Shown here: positions 34,061-41,245 of the stretch, piece by piece
Layout of the letters: every line of letters begins with the position of its first letter
How positions within the stretch are numbered: position 1 is the first letter of the stretch
NCBI GenBank assembly: GCA_017624025.1
Contig: JAGANY010000016.1
Coordinates: 49,717-113,716 of the forward strand
Reading direction: 5' to 3'
Origin: Ruminiclostridium sp.
Lineage (GTDB): Bacteria; Bacillota; Clostridia; Oscillospirales; Ruminococcaceae
Length of the DNA: 64,000 nucleotides
Made by a program: the position numbers and the translations under genes
The notes under the pieces: generated by a model
What the model was told of the DNA's origin: nothing
Database searches by the model: none
The model's input: only the letters and a program-made list of their open reading frames with translations

Positions 34061-34651
34061 ATGGAATGGACGTTTGTATTTTTCTTTAACAGCATATTAC
34101 TTGGAGCGGGACTTGCTATGGACGCATTTTCAGTATCTCTCGCCAACGGTCTTAATGAGCCGAAGATGAAAGCAGGTAAAATGTCTGCTATTGCGGGAGT
34201 TTTTGCAGGCTTTCAGTTTTTAATGCCGATGCTCGGCTGGATATGTGTGCATACAATAGTAGAGGTATTTAATTCCTTTGAGTCGCTTATACCCTGGATA
34301 GCTCTTGGACTTCTCGGATTTATAGGCGGAAAAATGCTTATCGAAGGCATAAAGGGCGGAGAAGAGGAAGAAGACGGACCTAAAAAAACAACCTTGGGTA
34401 CTCTTATGCTACAGGGCGTAGCGACTTCTATCGACGCACTTTCGGTAGGCTTTACCATTGCGGAATATAACTGGTTTATGGCGTTTGTCTGTTCGCTTAT
34501 AATTGCAGTCGTAACCTTCGGAATATGTACGGTAGGACTTATCTTAGGCAAGAAATTCGGCACAAAGCTTTCGGGAAAGGCTTCGATTCTCGGCGGAGCG
34601 ATACTTATTTTTATCGGTATCGAAATTTTTGTTAGCAATGTATTTTTCTGA
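34061..34651 (+). CDS. mntP: Manganese efflux pump MntP
   Basis: A 196-aa membrane exporter of Mn2+ with six predicted helices. The two-fold repeat of the family is clear: GAGLAMDAFSVSLANGL near residue 12 and GVATSIDALSVGFTIAEY in the second half, each with a membrane Asp, plus GFIGGKMLIEG. I start at ATG 34061 (MEWTFVFFF), which follows AAAGGGAATAA; a longer in-frame start at 33923 lies inside the riboswitch and would be wrong. Control by the leader RNA matches the role. Confidence 0.93.
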   Translation: MEWTFVFFFNSILLGAGLAMDAFSVSLANGLNEPKMKAGKMSAIAGVFAGFQFLMPMLGWICVHTIVEVFNSFESLIPWIALGLLGFIGGKMLIEGIKGGEEEEDGPKKTTLGTLMLQGVATSIDALSVGFTIAEYNWFMAFVCSLIIAVVTFGICTVGLILGKKFGTKLSGKASILGGAILIFIGIEIFVSNVFF

Positions 34652-34700
34652 GACTGAAAAATCCCCCTGTTTTTTAGCCGGGCAGTAATATAGAATTAAG

Positions 34701-34740
34701 AAAGCCACTTTTGATATTGGTGTTAAAAGTGGCTTTATGT
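34701..34740 (+). terminator. Terminator after mntP
   Basis: Stem AAAGCCACTTTT (34701-34712) / AAAAGTGGCTTT (34725-34736). Confidence 0.7.
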
Positions 34741-34751
34741 TGCTTATGTTA

Positions 34752-34780
34752 TTGACAATTTATGATATTATTGTTACAAT
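34752..34780 (+). promoter_or_regulatory. Promoter of the 99-aa gene
   Basis: TTGACA (34752-34757), 17-base spacer, TACAAT (34775-34780). Confidence 0.75.
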
Positions 34781-34817
34781 CAATTTGATAAATTGGAATT
34801 TGGAGGAGGAATGCATT

Positions 34818-35117
34818 ATGGATATTGGCACAAAAAACGAATGGTTAAATATGATAAGGGATAATGATAATGAAATCGGGAAAATATATAGAGATAACTA
34901 TGAATATGTCATTGAAATAAATATGTGGAATGGAGAAACACGCATATTGAAAACCGTGAATTGTAGGAAATTTGTTCATAATGTTGAATTGGTAGATGAA
35001 ATTGGCGATATAACCTTTAATGACAAAGTATATAAATTTTGGACTGTTGATTATTTAGATGATAGTCTAGAAACAATTTTAGAAATAGAGGCAGATGAAA
35101 TTATATTGATAAAATAA
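34818..35117 (+). CDS. Hypothetical protein, 99 aa, AT-rich
   Basis: Small acidic beta-rich protein (DIGTKNEWLNMIRD, VIEINMWNGETRILKTVN, FWTVDYLDDSLETILEIEAD) with no membrane helix. GGAGGAGG at 34802-34809 is spaced eight bases from the ATG. Codons end far more often in A or T than in the neighbouring genes, which suggests recent arrival. It is not clearly a member of any family I know; an immunity-like or phage-derived origin is speculation. Confidence 0.65.
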   Translation: MDIGTKNEWLNMIRDNDNEIGKIYRDNYEYVIEINMWNGETRILKTVNCRKFVHNVELVDEIGDITFNDKVYKFWTVDYLDDSLETILEIEADEIILIK

Positions 35118-35239
35118 GCTCTCAGTCTTGCGGAGAGATTGGCAGAAAGAGATAACTTTGAAATATGTTTGTGAAAAAAATATAGAATTTTTTAATTCAT
35201 AGTATGATAGATAAATTAGAATTTTGCGGAGGTAATATT

Positions 35240-35437
35240 ATGGACAATAAATGTAGTAAATGTGGGGGAGAATTGATAACGGGTCGCTTGATGACAGGCG
35301 CTCATTTCGTTGGTTTTACTCCATTAGCTGATGAAAAAAAGTTTAAGCCACGTTATGTCGGATTAATTTGCGATACGTGCGTTCAATGCGGAAGTGTAGA
35401 AAATATCCGTGTAGAAAAAGTTGATAAACTGAAATAA
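35240..35437 (+). CDS. Small zinc-ribbon protein, 65 aa
   Basis: Starts at ATG 35240 (GGAGG at 35228-35232, 7-base spacing). Two CxxC knuckles, NKCSKCGGELITGRL at the N-terminus and LICDTCVQCGSVENIRV in the second half, form a zinc ribbon; the layout resembles small nucleic-acid-binding ribbon proteins common in Firmicutes. AT-rich like its upstream neighbour. Function unknown. Confidence 0.7.
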   Translation: MDNKCSKCGGELITGRLMTGAHFVGFTPLADEKKFKPRYVGLICDTCVQCGSVENIRVEKVDKLK

Positions 35438-35465
35438 ATTCCAATTTATATGTGTGATTTTAAAA

Positions 35466-35495
35466 TAACCCGTGAAGAAAATTCTTCACGGGTTA
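35466..35495. terminator. Terminator between convergent small genes
   Basis: Perfect 14-bp stem TAACCCGTGAAGAA (35466-35479) / TTCTTCACGGGTTA (35482-35495); the flanks have no clear T-run. Confidence 0.65.
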
Positions 35496-35536
35496 TACTC
35501 TTTAAGACCATTCCGCTATCTGAATAGGAGGATGTT

Positions 35537-35725
35537 TTATCTGTTAAGCTTCTTTATTTTTTCGAGCTCTGTCTTTGAAATGCCCTTTGTAAGCCCCGGG
35601 GCGGTATAGGGAATTATATTCTGGTAATTTTCGATTTCATCGGGAGTATGGTCACCGCCCGAGGGAATAAGACCTGTGCAGTCTCCCGAAGAAGCGGAAA
35701 TGCCTGTAAATTTTTCATTGTCCAT
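35537..35725 (-). CDS. Small 62-aa protein
   Basis: ATG 35725 has GGAG spaced eight bases; an in-frame GTG at 35734 overlaps the ribosome site and is less likely. The product begins MDNEKFTGISASSGDCTGLI, continues PSGGDHTPDEIENYQNIIPY, and ends with a basic tail (TELEKIKKLNR). A short CTGLIP segment followed by an acidic stretch with Tyr is familiar from small unannotated clostridial proteins, not confirmed here. Function unknown. Confidence 0.6.
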   Translation of the reverse strand: MDNEKFTGISASSGDCTGLIPSGGDHTPDEIENYQNIIPYTAPGLTKGISKTELEKIKKLNR

Positions 35726-35802
35726 TATATTCACTCCTTTCGTTTTTATTATCCTACGAAAAGAGAAAAATATGCGGTATGAAGAACCTTAAAGAAATTT
35801 AA

Positions 35803-35828
35803 AAGGGCAGTCTTTAAAGACTGCCCTT
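35803..35828. terminator. Terminator after hpf
   Basis: Perfect 13-bp stem AAGGGCAGTCTTT / AAAGACTGCCCTT with no unpaired loop in DNA and AT-rich flanks. Similar in style to the outer arms of repeat copy 2. Confidence 0.75.
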
Positions 35829-35837
35829 AAGTATCAT

Positions 35838-36365
35838 TTATTCATCACTGGGTTCGAGAACCGCATAGTTGTCGTCGGCACGCTTATAAACAACGTTTAT
35901 CGCACCTGTTTCAGCGTTCTTGAACATAAAGAAGCCGTGACCTAACATATTCATCTGTAAGATTGCTTCGTCAACGCTCATAGGACGGAGAGCGAATTTC
36001 TTGTACTTGATAACCTCGTAATCAACCTGTTCGTCGGGAGTATCCTCGAACTTATCAGCGAATGAATTATCACGTAACTGTTTTGCGAGCTTTGTCTTGT
36101 TCTTCCTTATCTGACGGATGATCTTATCGATACAAGCGTCAAGTGCGTCATTCTTGTCCTCGGCGGACTGTTCTGCACGGAACATAACGCCTTCGTATGT
36201 AACTGTAAGTTCGAGTACGATAAGGTTCTTGATTGTGCTTAAGGTAAGCTTTGCCTTTGCGTCGGAGCCGAAGAATTTATCGAGCTTGGACGCTAAACGC
36301 TCGTTAGCATAATCTGTAAAGCTCTGGCTTATCTGCATTTTCTTAGCTGTGATCTGAACTGTCAT
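35838..36365 (-). CDS. hpf: Ribosome hibernation promoting factor, long form
   Basis: 175 aa from ATG 36365. The N-terminal HPF/YfiA domain (VQITAKKMQISQSFTDYANE, LELTVTYEGVMFRAEQSA) binds the decoding site; the C-terminal domain (EVIKYKKFALRPMSVDEAIL, GHGFFMFKNAETGAINVVYK) dimerises so that two 70S ribosomes pair into inactive 100S particles. The start could instead be ATG 36377, four codons earlier, because AAGGAAAGGA sits between them; the family N-terminus favours 36365. Confidence 0.93.
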   Translation of the reverse strand: MTVQITAKKMQISQSFTDYANERLASKLDKFFGSDAKAKLTLSTIKNLIVLELTVTYEGVMFRAEQSAEDKNDALDACIDKIIRQIRKNKTKLAKQLRDNSFADKFEDTPDEQVDYEVIKYKKFALRPMSVDEAILQMNMLGHGFFMFKNAETGAINVVYKRADDNYAVLEPSDE

Positions 36366-36455
36366 ATTGATAATCATTCCTTTCCTTAGAAGCGGTACGG
36401 GTTTTCGCTCGCTTCTTTTCGGTTTTCGGGAAGTTCCCTTTAACCTTATGTCTGT

Positions 36456-36484
36456 ATTATACCATAATGAGCCAAAATATACAA
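36456..36484 (-). promoter_or_regulatory. Promoter of hpf
   Basis: Minus strand TTGTAT (36484-36479), 17-base spacer, TATAAT (36461-36456). Confidence 0.7.
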
Positions 36485-36615
36485 GTGTTTTTTGAAAATT
36501 TTTGAAATTTTGAATAATATGCACAAAAAATTAATCCAAATATCTTATAATGAGCCGAAAATAATCCTTGTTGTTGTATATATGCCGAAAAAACGTAAAA
36601 ACTCCTTTTCCGTAC

Positions 36616-36644
36616 TTGAAAAAAATCTTTTTATATGATATAAT
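36616..36644 (+). promoter_or_regulatory. Promoter of miaB and the long plus-strand cluster
   Basis: TTGAAA (36616-36621), 17-base spacer, TATAAT (36639-36644). It is divergent from the hpf promoter. Confidence 0.75.
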
Positions 36645-36680
36645 ATTATGGTATATTTCTAAAAGAAAGGTGAATGTGAA

Positions 36681-38078
36681 TTGCCACAGTTTGTGAGTGA
36701 TGAAGAAGTAAAGGAACAGGGCTTTTTTATGAAGCGTGTATGTGCTGTAACACATATGTTTGACCACGTTCCTTTAGCATATACCCATAGCTACGGCTGT
36801 CAGCAGAATGTTTCCGACGGCGAAAAGATAAACGGTATGCTTTACCGTATGGGCTATGATTTTACCGATGACCCCGAAAAGGCGGATTTTATTCTTTATA
36901 ATACCTGTGCGGTGCGTGAAAATGCGGAAAACCGTGTTTTTGGAAATTTAGGAGCACTAAAGCATCTCAAAAACCGCAACCCTAATCTTATAATCGCCGT
37001 ATGCGGTTGTATGGTTCAGCAACAGCATATTGCTGACCGAATAAAGAAGACATTTCCATTTGTTGACCTTGTTTTCGGAACCCACGTGCTTCATAAATTC
37101 CCCGAACATCTCTATAGTATTTTCGCTGAGGGCAAGCGTGTGTATAGTCTCCCCGAAAGCGAGGGCGTAATTTGCGAGGGAATACCCGTAAAGCGTGACA
37201 GCAAGTTTAAAGCGAGCGTTCCGATTATGTATGGATGCAATAATTTCTGTACCTACTGCATCGTGCCTTATGTAAGAGGAAGAGAACGTTCGAGAAATCC
37301 CGAAGAGATAATTTCCGAGGTAAGCGGTCTTATTGAAAAGGGCTATAAGGAAATTCTTCTTTTAGGTCAGAACGTAAATTCCTATGACGGAAACGGCGTT
37401 GATTTCAAGGAGCTTTTAAAGAAACTGGACAATCTCGAGGGCGAGTTCAAGATAAGCTTTATGACGTCTCATCCTAAGGACTGCTCCTTTGAGCTTATCG
37501 ATACTATTGCGGAGAGCAGACATATATCCTGGCATCTCCATCTCCCTGTCCAGAGCGGAAGCAACCGCATACTGAAGCTTATGAACCGCCACTATGATAT
37601 AGAGCATTATCTTTCACTTGTGGAATATGCCCGTAAGCGTATCCCCGAATTACAGCTTACAACGGATATCATCGTCGGCTTCCCCGGTGAGACCTATGAG
37701 GATTTCTGTGAAACGCTGGAGCTTATGAAAAAGGTAAAATACGACAGTGCATTTACCTTTATCTACAGCAAGCGTGAGGGTACAAAGGCAGCGGAAATGG
37801 ACGACCCCATATCCGAAGAAGAAAAAGGAAAATGGTTCAGAGAGCTTCTCGAGGTTCAGGGTAAATCCGGCGAGGAAGCTTATAAGAAATACGAGGGAAA
37901 GGTTCTCCGTGTTCTCTGTGAAGGAAAGGGAAGAACAGACGAAAGCCTCTATACAGGCAAATCCCGCCAGAATATTATAGTTGATTTTAACGGCGACGAA
38001 CAGCATATCGGAAAGTTTGTTGACGTAAAAATAACGAAAGTGCTTAACTGGGCACTTGTCGGTGAAATTATACAGTAA
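36681..38078 (+). CDS. miaB: tRNA-2-methylthio-N6-dimethylallyladenosine synthase
   Basis: A 465-aa radical-SAM methylthiotransferase that adds the 2-methylthio group to i6A37 of tRNAs, a base first made by MiaA, encoded further along the same cluster. The N-terminal domain has SYGCQQNVSDGEKI with the first cluster Cys, NTCAVRENAENRVFG and CGCMVQQ; the radical-SAM CxxxCxxC is YGCNNFCTYCIVPYVRGRE near residue 184; the C-terminus is a TRAM domain (VLRVLCEGKGRTDE). Start TTG at 36681 follows AAAGGTG. ylbF lies 17 bases downstream, like ymcA beside ymcB (miaB) in Bacillus. Confidence 0.94.
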   Translation: MPQFVSDEEVKEQGFFMKRVCAVTHMFDHVPLAYTHSYGCQQNVSDGEKINGMLYRMGYDFTDDPEKADFILYNTCAVRENAENRVFGNLGALKHLKNRNPNLIIAVCGCMVQQQHIADRIKKTFPFVDLVFGTHVLHKFPEHLYSIFAEGKRVYSLPESEGVICEGIPVKRDSKFKASVPIMYGCNNFCTYCIVPYVRGRERSRNPEEIISEVSGLIEKGYKEILLLGQNVNSYDGNGVDFKELLKKLDNLEGEFKISFMTSHPKDCSFELIDTIAESRHISWHLHLPVQSGSNRILKLMNRHYDIEHYLSLVEYARKRIPELQLTTDIIVGFPGETYEDFCETLELMKKVKYDSAFTFIYSKREGTKAAEMDDPISEEEKGKWFRELLEVQGKSGEEAYKKYEGKVLRVLCEGKGRTDESLYTGKSRQNIIVDFNGDEQHIGKFVDVKITKVLNWALVGEIIQ

Positions 38079-38095
38079 AAGAAAGGAAAATTACT

Positions 38096-38509
38096 ATGGA
38101 CGCAATTAAAGCAGCAAGAGAATTAGGAAAGGCAATCCAGGCTGACCCCCGTTATGTTGATTATGTAGCGGCTAAGACAGCAAACGATAATGACGAAGAG
38201 CTCCAGAACTTAATCGGCGAGTTCAACTTAAAGCGTCAGAATATCCAGTACGAAATGCAGAAGCCCGAAAGCGAAAAGGACGCTGAAAAGCTCCAGAAGC
38301 TTAACGCTGAAATGCAGGAATGCTACGGTAAGGTTATGGGCAACGTAAATATGGCTAATTTCGTTATCGTAAAGAACGCTCTCGATAAGCTTCTCGAAGA
38401 CGTTAATATGATTATTTCCATGTGCTGTGAAGGTGAAGACCCCGACACTTGTGAACCTGCAGCTCACGCTTGCTCCGGTAGCTGTGCTACTTGCGGCGGC
38501 TGTCACTGA
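38096..38509 (+). CDS. YlbF/YmcA family protein with Cys-rich tail
   Basis: 137 aa. The helical YlbF/YmcA (Com_YlbF) domain covers residues 1-112 (AARELGKAIQADPRYVDYVA, LNAEMQECYGKVMGNVNM). In B. subtilis YlbF, YmcA and YaaT form a complex with iron-sulphur clusters that assists RNase Y. Here the C-terminus has a Cys-rich tail (MCCEGEDPDTCEPAAHACSG, then SCATCGGCH) with eight Cys in the last ~30 residues, suitable for a metal or Fe-S centre (inference). It is probably co-transcribed with miaB. Confidence 0.85.
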   Translation: MDAIKAARELGKAIQADPRYVDYVAAKTANDNDEELQNLIGEFNLKRQNIQYEMQKPESEKDAEKLQKLNAEMQECYGKVMGNVNMANFVIVKNALDKLLEDVNMIISMCCEGEDPDTCEPAAHACSGSCATCGGCH

Positions 38510-38530
38510 TAATAAAAATGCCTGTGGGCG

Positions 38531-38613
38531 TACCGTAATGGTACGCCTCAGAGCGTTTAATGATGAATAATGAAAAATAAATGATAATATCCTTTGTTTT
38601 TCATTATTTATCA
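38531..38613. repeat. MITE-like repeat, copy C, with hairpin
   Basis: A hairpin GGCGTACC-GTAAT-GGTACGCC (38527-38547 region) is followed by TGATGAATAATGAAAAATAA (38561-38580), which pairs with TTGTTTTTCATTATTTATCA (38594-38613). The end sequence TGATGAATAATGAAAAAT is the same as in copy A. It fills the ylbF-mutS gap; the mutS ribosome site AAAGGA follows. Confidence 0.6.
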
Positions 38614-38636
38614 GCAAGAATGAAAGGAATGATAAA

Positions 38637-41231
38637 ATGGCTCCGAAGGAAGAAAAAATCTCCCCGATGCTCCAGCAGTATCTTGATATAAAGAAACAGT
38701 ACAAGGATTATGTTGTTTTCTTCAGATTAGGCGATTTCTATGAAATGTTCTATGAAGAGGCTGAAAAGATTTCGAAGGAACTTGAGCTTACCCTTACCTC
38801 GAGGGCAGGCGTACCTATGTGCGGAGTTCCTTATCATGCCTGTGAGCTTTATTTAAAGAAGCTTATAAAGAAGGGCTATAAGGTAGCTCTCTGTGAACAG
38901 CTCCAGGACCCGTCGCTTTGTAAAGGGCTTGTTGAACGTGATGTTACCCGTCTCGTAACGCCGGGCACTCTTTATGAGGACAGTATGCTTGACGAGACGA
39001 AGAATAACTATATCTCCTGTTTTTATGCGGAAGAAAGTGCCTGTGGTATGGTTTTTGCCGATATTTCTACAGGCGAGTTCCATATCGTCGAAAAGAGCGG
39101 AAATACGCTTATGGGCGATATAATAAACGAGCTTTCCCGCTATACGCCCAGCGAAATTCTTTTTAACCAGAAATTCGTTGATTACAGCGAAATACACGAA
39201 TTTATCCAGACCCGCCTTGATTTTGCGACAGGGGAGCTTTTCGATGAAGAACAGTTCGACAGTATTTCTACCGAAGAGCTTAACGAGCAGTATTTCTCTG
39301 ACACAAGATACAGCGGCACTCTTGAAGCTATGCCCCTTGCCGCAAAGGCATTGTATGCAGTTTTCCGCTACATAAATGAGACCCAGAAAGCGAAGATAAA
39401 GAGAAGCGTAAATCTTATCGCACATCTTAACGATGATTATATGTCTCTTCCGATTACAACAAGACGTAATCTCGAGCTTACGGAGACTATGCGTAATAAA
39501 GAACGCAAGGGCTCTCTTATGTGGGTTCTCGATAAGACGAAAACGGCTATGGGAAGAAGAAAGCTTAGACGCTTTATCGAACAGCCTCTTTTAAACCCGA
39601 CTCTTATTCTCGAAAGACTTGACGCCGTAAATTGTTTGTTTTCCGATTATACCTTAAACGGCGATTTAAGAGAAGCCTTAAGCGGAATATATGACCTCGA
39701 AAGACTTATTACGAGAGTTGTATATAAGGCGGCTTCTCCCCGTGATGTAATGGCTCTCGGCTGTACCTGCGGAAAGATTCCGGAGCTTAAGGCGGTTCTT
39801 TCGGGTGCAAATTCGAGACTTCTCGAAAGGCTTAACAGCGAGATAGACGAGCTTTCCGATATAGCGGCACTTGTTTCAAACGCAATAAAGGCTGACCCGC
39901 CCGCACTTACAAAAGACGGCGGATATATAAACGACGGCTTTAACGAAGAGCTTGACCGTTTAAGAGGTATCACAAACGGCGGCGAGGATATTTTAAAGGA
40001 AATCGAAGAACGTGAAAAGGAAGCAACGGGAATTAAAAACCTCCGTGTAAGCTATAACCGTGTTTTCGGGTATTATATCGAGGTTTCAAAGGGAAATCTC
40101 TCCCTCGTTCCCGACCATTACATAAGAAAACAGACTCTTACCAACGGCGAGCGTTTTATAACCGACGAGCTTAAGAAGATAGAAAGCGAGATACTCGGTG
40201 CAAAGGATAAGATACTCGCTTTAGAGGCAGAGATTTTCAGCGAGGTGCGTGAATTTATCGCTTCCCGTCTTGAAACTGTACAGGTTACAGCCGAAGCTGT
40301 GGCTTATGTTGACGTATTGCAGAGCTTTGCTGTTGCGTCTCTTGAAAATGACTACGTAAAGCCCGACATATCTCTCGAAAGCGTTATCGAAATAAAGGAC
40401 GGACGTCATCCTGTAATCGAAAAGATACGTAACGATACATTGTTTACGCCCAATGACACAAGGCTTGATATTTCGGACAACAGACTTCATATTATTACAG
40501 GACCCAATATGGCGGGTAAATCTACCTTTATGAGACAGGTAGCAATCATAACCCTTATGGCACAGATAGGCTGCTTCGTGCCTGCCAAAAGTGCAAGAAT
40601 CGGCGTTGTCGATAAGATCTTTACCCGTGTCGGTGCAAGCGATGACCTTACAGCAGGTCAGTCCACATTTATGGTGGAAATGAACGAGGTTGCCGAAATA
40701 TTAAGCGGAGCAACATCGAAAAGCCTTGTTATCCTTGATGAAATCGGACGAGGAACATCAACCTTTGACGGCATTTCCATAGCGAAATCCGTTGCCGAAT
40801 ATATCAATAACAAAATCGGGTGTAAAACCCTTTTTGCGACCCATTACCACGAGCTTATCGCTCTCGAAAAGGATAATAAGGGCATACGCAACTACAGCGT
40901 TGCAGTTACGAAGCGCGGAGACGATATAAAGTTCCTCCATAAAATCGTAGAGGGCGGTACCGATAACAGCTACGGTATCGAGGTAGCAAAGCTCGCAGGT
41001 CTTCCCTCGAAAATTATAGAAGCTTCGAAAAAGACCCTTAAGGGAATGGAAATGGGGTCGAAGATAGACCTCGAGAAACAGCTTAAAGAGGACGAAGAGG
41101 AAGAAGCATTTGACTTTTCCGCTATTGCCCGGAAAAACGCAATACAGATCATAAAGAATCTTGATCTTGATAATATGACTCCGAGAGAGGCCTTTGCCCA
41201 GCTCGAGGAGTTAAAGAAAATGCTTGACTGA
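38637..41231 (+). CDS. mutS: DNA mismatch repair protein MutS
   Basis: 864 aa, full length for MutS1. Recognises mispairs and recruits MutL. The mismatch-wedge motif is GDFYEMFYEEA near residue 33; domains II-IV follow; the ATPase has Walker A GPNMAGKSTFM near residue 621, DDLTAGQSTFMVEM, Walker B LVILDEIGRGTSTFDG and FATHYHEL. The C-terminus has the acidic linker and a short helical dimer part. mutL starts 14 bases downstream, so the pair is co-expressed. Confidence 0.97.
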   Translation: MAPKEEKISPMLQQYLDIKKQYKDYVVFFRLGDFYEMFYEEAEKISKELELTLTSRAGVPMCGVPYHACELYLKKLIKKGYKVALCEQLQDPSLCKGLVERDVTRLVTPGTLYEDSMLDETKNNYISCFYAEESACGMVFADISTGEFHIVEKSGNTLMGDIINELSRYTPSEILFNQKFVDYSEIHEFIQTRLDFATGELFDEEQFDSISTEELNEQYFSDTRYSGTLEAMPLAAKALYAVFRYINETQKAKIKRSVNLIAHLNDDYMSLPITTRRNLELTETMRNKERKGSLMWVLDKTKTAMGRRKLRRFIEQPLLNPTLILERLDAVNCLFSDYTLNGDLREALSGIYDLERLITRVVYKAASPRDVMALGCTCGKIPELKAVLSGANSRLLERLNSEIDELSDIAALVSNAIKADPPALTKDGGYINDGFNEELDRLRGITNGGEDILKEIEEREKEATGIKNLRVSYNRVFGYYIEVSKGNLSLVPDHYIRKQTLTNGERFITDELKKIESEILGAKDKILALEAEIFSEVREFIASRLETVQVTAEAVAYVDVLQSFAVASLENDYVKPDISLESVIEIKDGRHPVIEKIRNDTLFTPNDTRLDISDNRLHIITGPNMAGKSTFMRQVAIITLMAQIGCFVPAKSARIGVVDKIFTRVGASDDLTAGQSTFMVEMNEVAEILSGATSKSLVILDEIGRGTSTFDGISIAKSVAEYINNKIGCKTLFATHYHELIALEKDNKGIRNYSVAVTKRGDDIKFLHKIVEGGTDNSYGIEVAKLAGLPSKIIEASKKTLKGMEMGSKIDLEKQLKEDEEEEAFDFSAIARKNAIQIIKNLDLDNMTPREAFAQLEELKKMLD

Positions 41232-41245
41232 TAAGGAATTTTAAA

